Part shown: positions 1-7,791 of the stretch, in pieces | Layout of the letters: each line of letters starts with the position of its first letter | Numbering within the stretch: the first letter of the stretch is position 1 | Assembly (NCBI GenBank): GCA_951828585.1 | Contig: OX639991.1 | Location: 248,001 to 312,000 of the forward strand | Length of the DNA stretch: 64,000 bases | Direction of reading: 5' to 3' | Source of the DNA: Longimicrobiales bacterium | GTDB taxonomy: Bacteria > Gemmatimonadota > Gemmatimonadetes > Longimicrobiales > Gaopeijiaceae | Notes under the pieces: generated by a model | Databases searched by the model: none | What the model saw: the letters and a program-made list of their open reading frames with translations, nothing else | Told to the model about the DNA's origin: nothing | Position numbers and translations under genes: made by a program

Positions 1-1194
1 TCCTGGCGCGGGCTTCCATTCCTGACGGTTGCCTTGATGAGCTCGGTGCTGGGGGCCACTTCCTGCGGCGACGCAATGGGCTCCGGTGCGCAGGGCACAA
101 TCCAGAGCTGGAGCCTGTCCGACGAGCCCACCGTCGTCATCGGCGGAACCGACGAGCGCGAGGGGTATCTCCTCCACCGGATCTTCGGAGCGACGCGTCT
201 CGGCGACGGCCGGATCGTCGTTGCGAATGGTAGCAGCCTCGAGCTGAAGTACTACGATCCGGAGGGGAGGCACCTCTACAACGCCGGGGGCCAGGGCGAG
301 GGGCCGGGCGAGTTCCGGACGTTCGGCGGATTCACCCGCCTTCCCGGGGATTCGGTGCTTGTGGAGTCCTGGTTGAAGCTCACGCGATTCGGCCCCGATG
401 GCCGGCACGTGAGCACAAGCGACTACGAATTGCCACCGCGCGGACGCTGCACGAGCCTCGAGGGTGGCCAACACCTGCTCCCCGACGGTTCGATGCTGCT
501 GGTCATCTCGGTCACTGTCGGTCGCGGCCACGACTACGATTGTCTGGAACCCAGCGAGCCGAGGCCTCCGGCGACGATCGCGCGATTCGACCCCGCAACC
601 GGGCTTCTCGACACGATCGCCGTGTTGCCGGATGCGGAGATTGTCTACGGAATCGAGAGCCAGTACGCATACGCGAAGAACCTGGTCCACGGGATCGCGC
701 GCGATCGCGTGTACCTCGGCGACACCGGGTCGGACACCATCCTCGCGATGAGTTTCAGGGGTGACACCATCGCGATCCTGCCCGTTCCCTTCGAACCGGT
801 CCCGGTTCCCGCCGACGCCATGGAGAAGGCGTTCGAGGATCGGGAGTGGACCGGGGGAGGGCAGACCATGACAGAACGGACCACCTTCATTTATCCGGAG
901 AACTATCCTTCCTACGCGCGACTGGTGGCGGCTCCCGCGGACCGGGTATGGGTGATGTCCTATCCCGCGTTGAAGGATCCGGTGATGCGCTGGGTATTGG
1001 TGAATCCGCAGTCTTCCCTCCGCTTGGCTGAAGGGGCGTGGTGGAGGGTGGTCAATAGCGATGGACACGTGATCGCCGAACTGCAAACGCCTCCGGGCTT
1101 CTTCCTCTTGGAAGTGGGTGACGACCACGTACTCGGCCTGCACAAGGACGAACTCGAGCGCGAAAGCGTGCAAGTCTATGGCGTGATCCGGTGA
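1..1194 (+). CDS. Six-bladed beta-propeller lipoprotein, 5' end cut by window
   Basis: Exported propeller lipoprotein whose substrate or partner cannot be told from sequence. The frame is already open at base 1; the codons before the first Met (TTG-ATG at 34-39) form a hydrophobic signal ending in the lipobox GATSC (Cys codon 64-66), so the true start lies outside the window. Blade-like motifs follow: DEPTVVIGGTDEREGYLLH, GDGRIVVANG, GEGPGEF and LHLGDTGSD-like YLGDTGSDTIL. The C-terminus (GFFLLEVGDDHVLGLH.DEL.RESV) is nearly the same as in the protein at 5440-6849, so the two are close paralogues. Function is unassigned. Family membership is clear; the start is missing. Confidence 0.85.
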   Translation, partial: SWRGLPFLTVALMSSVLGATSCGDAMGSGAQGTIQSWSLSDEPTVVIGGTDEREGYLLHRIFGATRLGDGRIVVANGSSLELKYYDPEGRHLYNAGGQGEGPGEFRTFGGFTRLPGDSVLVESWLKLTRFGPDGRHVSTSDYELPPRGRCTSLEGGQHLLPDGSMLLVISVTVGRGHDYDCLEPSEPRPPATIARFDPATGLLDTIAVLPDAEIVYGIESQYAYAKNLVHGIARDRVYLGDTGSDTILAMSFRGDTIAILPVPFEPVPVPADAMEKAFEDREWTGGGQTMTERTTFIYPENYPSYARLVAAPADRVWVMSYPALKDPVMRWVLVNPQSSLRLAEGAWWRVVNSDGHVIAELQTPPGFFLLEVGDDHVLGLHKDELERESVQVYGVIR

Positions 1195-1196
1195 GC

Positions 1197-1416
1197 GACC
1201 TCGAGCGCGAGAGCGTCCGGATCTTCACTTCACATCACCCGGCCCGGTTCAGCATCCAAGGAACGACTGCATCCGCCGTTTAAGGAGCCCGCTTATCGAC
1301 AGGAGTTGGTCCATCCGATGGGTACCCACCGCCTGGACGCAGGGGCACGTTGGAGGGTCGTCCTTGGGATACACAGGGACGAGTTGCATAGCGAAGTGTC
1401 CGGGTCTATCGCTTGA
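1197..1416 (+). pseudogene. C-terminal debris of propeller lipoprotein copies
   Basis: Just after the first gene there are two degenerate echoes of its 3' end. At about 1197-1235 the bases again encode LERESV-like residues. At 1321-1416 a frame reads THRLDAGARWRVV and then jumps to IHRDELHSEVSG before TGA. This matches ARRLDEGALWRVV...LHRDELHRESV of the protein at 5440-6849, but the roughly 25 residues between these blocks are missing. I see no start codon or intact ORF. Read as remnants of one or two tandem duplicates lost by deletion. Confidence 0.6.
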
Positions 1417-1530
1417 TCCAGTAGGGACACTGGCTCACCGAGATGGTCGGCGCAGGACGCGGACGAAATAGTCCACTACACATGACATTCTTCGAGCCAA
1501 CGGACCGCCGCCGCACGGCGACGGGCAGGG

Positions 1531-1920
1531 AGGCCGATCTCACAGGCCGCCTGCCTGCGCCTTGGATCACCGGTCAACCAGAGTGACCTGGGCCGGGACA
1601 TCGGACTCACGCAACCAACGGTGCATCGCTATCTGAACCTGCTCGAGACCTCCTACCTGCTCGTGCGCGTTCCCGCCTATTCGGTGAATCGCACCAAGCG
1701 GCTGCTCAAGTCCCCCAGGCTGTATGGGAGCGACGCCGGTCTGGCCACGCACCTGTCGCAGGAGGAGAAGCCGCGCGGCGCTCACCTGGAGAACCTGGTC
1801 CTGCAGGACCTGCTGCTGTGGCGCGATTCGCGGTCCACCCAGGCCGAGATCCTGCACTGGCGAACGACCACGAATGAAGGGGGATTCACTGGAGTGGAGC
1901 ACGCCCGAAGTGCTGGCCGC
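1531..1920 (+). pseudogene. Fragment of DUF4143-type AAA ATPase
   Basis: An open stretch without a credible start encodes the middle of the DUF4143 domain that ends many bacterial AAA ATP-binding proteins. It contains a helix-turn-helix-like segment (DLGRDIGLTQPTVHRYLNLL), then ETSYLL, a KRLLKSPRLYGSDAGLA motif and HLENLVLQDLL. In intact proteins this is preceded by a P-loop ATPase and followed by a nuclease-like EVDFV motif; neither is present. After about 1880 the reading dissolves into unrelated frames. Read as a decayed mobile-type gene fragment. Confidence 0.6.
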
Positions 1921-1948
1921 GCCGTGGTGGATGGTGATTTGAGGCCGG

Positions 1949-2029
1949 GTCCCTCCGACGGCGGTCCTTGCCCGCCTCGATCAAACGATCGGTCATGGGC
2001 TCGACCGGGCAGGTCGGGTCAGGACGCGC
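1949..2029 (-). pseudogene. Internal fragment of array-type propeller
   Basis: On the minus strand these 81 bases encode RVLTRP, then after a frame slip EPMTDRLIEAGKDRRRR. This matches the block [25 protein letters not shown] found in every member of the propeller array at 16.8-26.9 kb. Nothing else of the gene is left on either side. It lies immediately 3' of the ankyrin gene, whose 5' side abuts another propeller remnant. Recognition rests on one motif, so it is tentative. Confidence 0.5.
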
Positions 2030-2077
2030 GAATGTGGGATCCGGAGGGATGGATGCGCCCCGTGGCGTTCCAACGAC

Positions 2078-5050
2078 TCAGCGCGCCCCTTCCTCCCCCC
2101 CGATCAGCAGCCGTCGAACCTCGGGCAATCCGTGCAGGGCCCTGTTCAGCCTGGCATAGTCCATCGGCGTGTTGCCTTCGTCGTCCACGACGGCGGGATC
2201 GGCACCCAGAGCCAGTAGAGTGGGAAACACCGACGGGTTGTGGAGGGCCGCAAGGTGCAGCGCGGACTGGCCCTGCCTGTTTCGCAGCTCCAGATCGGCG
2301 CCGGCGCGCACCAGCGCTTCGAGAACGGCGGGTACGGCGTTGAAAAGCGCGGCGAGATGGAGGGGGGACTTGTGACCCAAATCGCCGAAGTTGTGCAACC
2401 CGCTCTTCGAGATGGACGACCAGAAAGGGTAGTGCGGCCGGAGTTCGGCGCGCTCCGCGTCGACGATCGCGCCCGCTTCGGCGAGCGTAGCGATTACCTC
2501 CGGGTTCCCGTTTCCGAGCGCGGCCAGATACATGGGCGTCAAACCCCGCAGAACCAGACCCCGCGGTTGCATCGCCCGCGCCTCGAGGTCGGCGCCAGCC
2601 TCCAGGAGAACCGCCAATACGGCCGGGCTGGTGTTTGCCCGCGCGGCGATATGGAGCGGGGTCTGTCCGTTCGCCTCCCTGGCGTCCACCTCGGCGCCCG
2701 CCTCCAGCAGCAGTTCCGCCACGAGCGGATTTCCGTTCCCAGCGGCCGTGTGAAGCGCGGTCTCGTACCCGTATACGCGGGCATTCACGTCCGCGCCGGC
2801 CTCCAGCAGAAGGGCAACCGCGCCGGGATCCCGGTTCCGCGCCGCAAGATGCAGCGGCGTCCAGTCCTTCGGGTCCCACGGATTGACGGGCCTGGACACT
2901 TCCACGCGACGGTTTGGGTCCGCACCGGCCTCCAGGAGTACCCGCATCGCGGCCGGCGTGCCGGTCGTAGCGGCGGTGTGCAGGGGAGTCCGGCCCTCGC
3001 CGTCGGTCCCGAGGAGTGGCGCTCCGGCCCTCATTAGCGCGTGAATCACGCCGGGATCACGCGCGGACCCCGCGGCCACTTGCAGTAGGGATTCCCACGG
3101 CAAAGCTCCACCCCGGCGTGTCATGGCTTCGATGCACCTGGTGACAAGATCGCCATCGGTCAGCGCAAAGTAGCTCCGCGCACCGAAGTTCTCGCAGCTC
3201 ACCGGATCGGCGACCCGGCCCGAGTCGTTGCGCGCGACAGCATCCGCAACCAGCTCCAGCAGGCGCGCCGCGGCGGCGGGATTGTCCAGCGCCACGTGCA
3301 GCGGGGTCTGTCCGCTCTCCGAGCGGGCGTTGACGTCGGCGCCTGCGTCAACCAGCAGGGATACCATTTCCGCCGCCGCCGCGTCCTGCGAGCCCCTCCC
3401 GGCCGCGGCGGTCTCGTGCAGCGGCGTTCGCCCTTCCCGGCCCTTCGCGTCGGCATCGGCGCCCGCCCGCAGGAGCGCTCGGGCGGCGCCAAGGGAATAC
3501 TCCGCGCCCCCGCGCCGGAAACTGGCGACCTCGTGAAGCGGCGTGAAACCGAGATCGCTCCTGACGCGCACGTCGGCGCCCGCCTCCAACAAAAGGGTAA
3601 GCACCTCGACACTCCCCCCCGGGAGCCAGAATACGGGCGTCCGACCGCGTGGCTCCGGCACCTCCGGGCTCGTGCCCGCGGCCAGGCAGCCGGCTACGCT
3701 CTCGACCGGGAACACGAACGGTGAGCCGAAATTCGCATAGTCTCCGGCACTCCAATCACAAAGCACCGCATCGGCACCTGCCGCGTCATCGGGCTCCGTC
3801 GTTACGGCTCCAGGCGTCGCCGGGTCCGCAACGGGCGTATCTCCGGGTCCACTCTCCCCGTTCAAATCGGCCCCGGCGTTGACGAGCATTTCGATCACCG
3901 CCGTCGTGGCGCCATCGGGCCGGCGATCCCCGGCCAAGGCCAGGGGCGTGTAGCCGTCCGCCGTGCGTTGCGACGGGTCCGCGCCAGCCTCGACCAGCTC
4001 CGCCACGCGGTCAGGGCTCCCCGCGTAGCGCAGGACCTGAAGGATCGCACCGTGAAGGGGCGCCCGTCCCTCCGAGTCGAGCCGGGCGATGTCGGCCCCG
4101 GCTTTTACCAGTATCGAGATCACGCCCGGCCTCCCGTTGCGCGCCGCGGCGTGCAGGGGCGTGCCGCCGTCCCGGGCCCGGGCATCCGGCTCCGCCCCCG
4201 CGTCCAGCAGCAGTCTGATCGCTGACGTGTCCGCCAGGAAGGCGGCGTGATGGAGTACGGTGCGCCCGCTCGCGTCCCGCGCAGCTACGTCGGCTCCCGC
4301 GTTCACGCATGCGGCGTAGTCCCCAAGGGCGGGGGTGAACGTTTCTCTCAGCACCATGCCGCGCAACTCCTGTGGGACCGCCGCCACGGCGAAGCTCCGC
4401 CGGTGCCAGTTCCGGCAGTCGCCCGGACTGGCCGGTTGGCCGTGGTCGTTGAGCGCCGCGGGGTCGGCGCCGGCCTCCAGCAGGAGGGTGGCCGCGCCGT
4501 CGATCGACCAGCCGTAGTGGTCGACGGGCAGGAAGGGACCGGGTTCACCCCAGGCCAGGTGGAGCGGCGTGTTGCCCAGCGCATCGCGCGCATTGACATC
4601 GGCCCCGGCCCCAAGGAGCGCCGTGACCGTGGGACTCCCTCGTTCCGAGAAGGGAGACAGCATGATTACGTCGGTTTCGTCGGGCTCTGCCGGCCGCTCG
4701 TGGTCCGCCGCGTCGTGCAGGGGCGTGCGGCCGAGCCAGTCCCGGGCGTTGACGTCGGCCCCGGCCGCGAGCAGGTCCCGGATGAAGGATTCCTTCCAGG
4801 CCCGCGCGGCGTTGTGCAACGGCGTCCGGCCCAGTTCGTCGGCGCGCGCGTGGAGGTCCTCGCCCGCCTGGAGGCATGCCCGGACCGCCCCCTCTTCGGC
4901 GAAATGGAAGAACTCGTACGTACCCCAGTACTGGCAGGCCTCCAGCCCGGTGGGCCGGGCTTGAGCGTCCTGTGCGGACGCGTGGGTCGCGTACCCGGCG
5001 AGCAACGTGGTCGCCAGCGCCCAGCACCCTGCGCGGCGTCTCAACTTCAC
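2078..5050 (-). CDS. Secreted multi-ankyrin-repeat protein
   Basis: About 990 aa, mostly ankyrin repeats (GRTPLHxAA...LLxAGADVNAR), expected to mediate protein binding outside the cytoplasm. The start chosen is GTG at 5050 because it directly opens a signal peptide (VKLRRRAGCWALATTLL... ending ATHASAQ). The frame upstream to 5224 is Arg-rich and lacks family character. The repeats fall into four groups, each opened by a non-ankyrin stretch with a Cys pair: CQYWGTYEFF...ACL, CRNWHRRSF...ACV, CDWSAGDYANF...GCL and CENFGARSYF...RCI. No membrane segment follows the signal. The GTG lies one base after the stop of a propeller remnant (5052-5360), suggesting translational coupling. Ankyrin proteins of this sort are common in host-associated bacteria; the target is unknown. 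Confidence 0.85.
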   Translation of the reverse strand: MKLRRRAGCWALATTLLAGYATHASAQDAQARPTGLEACQYWGTYEFFHFAEEGAVRACLQAGEDLHARADELGRTPLHNAARAWKESFIRDLLAAGADVNARDWLGRTPLHDAADHERPAEPDETDVIMLSPFSERGSPTVTALLGAGADVNARDALGNTPLHLAWGEPGPFLPVDHYGWSIDGAATLLLEAGADPAALNDHGQPASPGDCRNWHRRSFAVAAVPQELRGMVLRETFTPALGDYAACVNAGADVAARDASGRTVLHHAAFLADTSAIRLLLDAGAEPDARARDGGTPLHAAARNGRPGVISILVKAGADIARLDSEGRAPLHGAILQVLRYAGSPDRVAELVEAGADPSQRTADGYTPLALAGDRRPDGATTAVIEMLVNAGADLNGESGPGDTPVADPATPGAVTTEPDDAAGADAVLCDWSAGDYANFGSPFVFPVESVAGCLAAGTSPEVPEPRGRTPVFWLPGGSVEVLTLLLEAGADVRVRSDLGFTPLHEVASFRRGGAEYSLGAARALLRAGADADAKGREGRTPLHETAAAGRGSQDAAAAEMVSLLVDAGADVNARSESGQTPLHVALDNPAAAARLLELVADAVARNDSGRVADPVSCENFGARSYFALTDGDLVTRCIEAMTRRGGALPWESLLQVAAGSARDPGVIHALMRAGAPLLGTDGEGRTPLHTAATTGTPAAMRVLLEAGADPNRRVEVSRPVNPWDPKDWTPLHLAARNRDPGAVALLLEAGADVNARVYGYETALHTAAGNGNPLVAELLLEAGAEVDAREANGQTPLHIAARANTSPAVLAVLLEAGADLEARAMQPRGLVLRGLTPMYLAALGNGNPEVIATLAEAGAIVDAERAELRPHYPFWSSISKSGLHNFGDLGHKSPLHLAALFNAVPAVLEALVRAGADLELRNRQGQSALHLAALHNPSVFPTLLALGADPAVVDDEGNTPMDYARLNRALHGLPEVRRLLIGGEEGAR

Positions 5051-5051
5051 A

Positions 5052-5360
5052 CTACCCAAAGCGGCCTCCCTGGAACTCGCGGGTTCCACCTGCGCCGACC
5101 CCTCCGCTCGCCTGCGGCGGCACCCGCCTCGCGACCACCGTCTCCACCCCCGACTCGTCGCGCTCGATGAAGGCCGCCGGACCGCCGGGGCCGAAGGCGT
5201 CGGGAATCTCCGCCGCATCCGCACGGTAAATGCTCACGGACCGGCCCGCAATGTCCAGCCCGCCGACGGGACCATCGCCGGCGGGCTCCTCGTCGCGCCG
5301 CCGCACCCGGATCATGCTGACGGTTCCACCCGTCCGCCCGATCTCGCGGATCAGCTCCAT
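5052..5360 (-). pseudogene. Fused propeller remnant upstream of ankyrin gene
   Basis: A 102-codon frame that joins two distant parts of the array propeller. It begins ELIREIGRTGG (N-terminal [15 protein letters not shown] block) and passes straight into VSMIRVRRRDEEP (C-terminal [11 protein letters not shown] block). It continues with [29 protein letters not shown], the family's C-terminal signature, and a short novel tail. Some 250 residues are missing between the two blocks. There is no signal peptide. Its TAG at 5052-5054 almost touches the ankyrin GTG, so it may survive as a leader peptide for that gene. Confidence 0.65.
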
Positions 5361-5439
5361 CCTGTTCCGCCAAGGGGCGTCGCTTCATCTTTACTGTCGG
5401 CAGGACACGCGTGGTGAGGACTCCGGCCGCGGAGGAAGA

Positions 5440-6849
5440 ATGAACAGACCCAATCGCATACTCCCGGCGGAGTATGCGCGCCGACCCCTGGCCATGATGC
5501 TCATCCTCCTCGCTTGCGCGCTCGCCGTTACGTCATGTCGCGACGACCAGGGTGCCGGTTCGCAGTCTCAAACCGAGACCCGAACTCCGCCCGAGGAGCC
5601 GAGCGGCGTAACAGGTGTCGGCGAGCGCGAGGGCACGACCGATGACCGGCGCCCGTCCGAGGGACCCGGTGTCGCCACCGGAGGGGCGGACCAACGCGAG
5701 GACCAGGTCCTCCACAGCGATGACGGCAACCCCGATTCGCATGGACCGTTTCCAACCTGGCGTCTATCCGACGAGCCCCATGTCGTGATCGGCGGGGCCG
5801 ACGAACGCGAGGGCTATCTGCTGCACCAGGTCGTCGGAGCGGCGCGTCTCGGGGACGGACGCATCGTCATCGCGAACGGAGGCAGTCTGGAACTCAGGTA
5901 CTACGACTCGGAGGGCAGTCACCTCTTGAGCGCCGGGGGAGAGGGCGAGGGGCCGGGCGAGTTGCGACCACCCCTCGAGCACTTCACCCGTCTGGCCGGA
6001 GACTCGATCCTGGTGGCTTCGTGGCGGTCGGGATTCATTCGATTCGGGCCCGACGGCAGTTACGCGAGTTCGATTCCGTATGAGTTGCCTCCGCGGGGAC
6101 GTTGCTGGGAATTCGAGGGCAACGACCTGCTTCCCGATGGTTCGCTGCTGCTGCGCTACTCAGGTATCAGCCGTTTTTCGGATGCCAACGAGCCATGCTC
6201 GAGAAGCAGCGCGGTGCGGCCGCCGGTGGTGTTCGGACGTTACATGCCCGGCACTGCCACGGGCATCGATACGATCGCCGTGATGCCTGGGTTCGAGCGG
6301 ACCGGCAATCCCGATGACTTGTATGCCTACCCGAAGGATCTGGTCTTCGGGATCGGACGCGACCGTCTCCATCTCGGGGACACCGGGTCCGACGCCATCC
6401 TGGTGATGAGCTTCAGCGGCGACACCATCGGAACTCTCCCCGTGCCCTTCGAGCCGGCGCCCGTCCCTGCCGACGCCAAGGGGAAGCGGTTCGAAGACGT
6501 GACCCTATCGGACCGGGAAAGCACCTGGTCGGAGCGCTGGACCTTCAGGTATCCGGATCACTACCCCCGCTTCGCCCGACTCGTGGCATCTCCCCATGAT
6601 CAGGTCTGGGTAATGGCCTATCCACCGCTGAAGAACGCGGCATTCCCACAGGAGTTGACTCACGCGACCGTGGCTCGCCGCCTGGACGAAGGGGCGCTAT
6701 GGAGGGTGGTGGACCAGGAAGGAGTCATCGGCGAACTGCGAACGCCCCCGGGTTTCTTCCTGCTTGAAGTGGGTGACGACCATGTCCTCGGCCTCCACAG
6801 GGATGAGCTCCACCGCGAGAGCGTCCGGCTCTACCATCTGGTGCGCTGA
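5440..6849 (+). CDS. Six-bladed beta-propeller lipoprotein
   Basis: 469-aa exported lipoprotein, paralogue of the one cut by the left edge. The start is ATG 5440, behind a strong GGAGGAAG ribosome site; the open frame upstream has no family features. Residues 1-33 are a signal ending in the lipobox AVTSC. An unstructured acidic, Pro/Thr-rich linker (about 34-105) precedes the propeller (SDEPHVVIGGADEREGYLL, GDGRIVIANGGSLELRYYD, GEGEGPGEL, HLGDTGSDAILVMSFSGD). The C-terminus is LLEVGDDHVLGLHRDELHRESV. The linker suggests a surface- or periplasm-tethered domain; ligand unknown. It is monocistronic as far as can be seen. Confidence 0.85.
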   Translation: MNRPNRILPAEYARRPLAMMLILLACALAVTSCRDDQGAGSQSQTETRTPPEEPSGVTGVGEREGTTDDRRPSEGPGVATGGADQREDQVLHSDDGNPDSHGPFPTWRLSDEPHVVIGGADEREGYLLHQVVGAARLGDGRIVIANGGSLELRYYDSEGSHLLSAGGEGEGPGELRPPLEHFTRLAGDSILVASWRSGFIRFGPDGSYASSIPYELPPRGRCWEFEGNDLLPDGSLLLRYSGISRFSDANEPCSRSSAVRPPVVFGRYMPGTATGIDTIAVMPGFERTGNPDDLYAYPKDLVFGIGRDRLHLGDTGSDAILVMSFSGDTIGTLPVPFEPAPVPADAKGKRFEDVTLSDRESTWSERWTFRYPDHYPRFARLVASPHDQVWVMAYPPLKNAAFPQELTHATVARRLDEGALWRVVDQEGVIGELRTPPGFFLLEVGDDHVLGLHRDELHRESVRLYHLVR

Positions 6850-6866
6850 CGATGCTACACTGTCAA

Positions 6867-6903
6867 GTCAACTTCACATGACATAATGTAATGCGGAGTT
6901 GAC
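6867..6903. promoter_or_regulatory. Nested perfect inverted repeat, operator- or terminator-like
   Basis: Between two convergent genes lies a 37-bp nested palindrome. The outer arms are GTCAACT (6867-6873) and AGTTGAC (6897-6903). The core at 6877-6893 fits CATnACATnATGTnATG with perfect dyad symmetry. The same 18 bases that include the core (6876-6893) recur at 57847-57864, beside a promoter. It is AT-rich in GC-rich surroundings and has no U-run, which argues for a protein-binding site rather than a simple terminator. Confidence 0.5.
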
Positions 6904-6974
6904 AATCCAGCTTGCTCTGTTCCTACGCGGGGCGTCACAGCCTTGTCAAACCGTGAGCTCCACCCCTAATCGTC

Positions 6975-7757
6975 CTACCCCTTCTCCTTGCGTTCGGGCA
7001 GGTCATCGCCCAACCCGGCGTGGCCGCAACGATAGTACTCCGAGTGGACTTCTACGAATCGCTCCCACCGAAGCTCATGGAAAATCTGGGTCTTGAAATC
7101 CGCGTCATGGAGCCCGCCGAGCTCAAGCCGGAAGACGCCTTCGCTCTCCTCGATGATCTTGCCGAGCCGGTGCGCCTCGCCGATCAGGTGGCACGCATCG
7201 GTGATGTCCAGCTTCCCTTCCGGCAGACGCCCGAGCAGGTACTCAACGACTCGCACGGGATCGACATCGTAGAGGTGAATTGAGCGTAGAACACCGGCTT
7301 CGTAGATCCGCATTAACGCATTGAAAGCTCCTTCGTACCGGGTGCGGCGTGGGTTGTCTGGCGTAACCGATCCGGCAATCCTGAAGACGCTGGCGATCCG
7401 CCTCGCAATCTCGGTGGAACGCTCTCCATCCATGAGAGGGCTAGCGGTCGCCAAGGCCACGAGCTCCTCGGCGAAGGCATCCAGTGCCGTTTGGGTCCGG
7501 CGCCCACCCGACACTATCCCACCTATCGCGGGCCCCGTCCACTGCGTGAGGATTCGGTTGGCGGCATGACTAGCCACCCGGATCCCGTCTTCCTCGGGGA
7601 GCACATATGGGTTCAGGAGCATCGGGTCTCCTCCATTGAAAACGGCCAGGACGTTCCTGATCCCGTAGTCGTGGACCGGTGTATCCTGGCCCTCCGCCAA
7701 CCCCGTGGGAGGCACGAGCAAGCCCGCAGTTGCCAGCCAAATTGTCATGCGTCTCAT
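6975..7757 (-). CDS. Secreted protein of unknown function
   Basis: 260 aa. The start is ATG 7757, behind GGGAG with 6-nt spacing; it opens the signal MRRMTIWLATAGLLVPPTGLA (the longer frame to 7835 has no ribosome site). The mature part is mostly helical, with NGGDPMLLNPYVLPEEDG, ALDAFAEELVALATASP and several Asp/Glu-rich segments near the end (EYLLGRLPEGKLDITDACHLIG). I do not recognise a family. It starts 34 nt after the stop of the lipoprotein at 7792-9276 on the same strand, so the two are probably co-transcribed. Confidence 0.6.
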   Translation of the reverse strand: MRRMTIWLATAGLLVPPTGLAEGQDTPVHDYGIRNVLAVFNGGDPMLLNPYVLPEEDGIRVASHAANRILTQWTGPAIGGIVSGGRRTQTALDAFAEELVALATASPLMDGERSTEIARRIASVFRIAGSVTPDNPRRTRYEGAFNALMRIYEAGVLRSIHLYDVDPVRVVEYLLGRLPEGKLDITDACHLIGEAHRLGKIIEESEGVFRLELGGLHDADFKTQIFHELRWERFVEVHSEYYRCGHAGLGDDLPERKEKG

Positions 7758-7791
7758 TGGATTCTCCCTTCGGCGGACCCGCGGCGCCATC

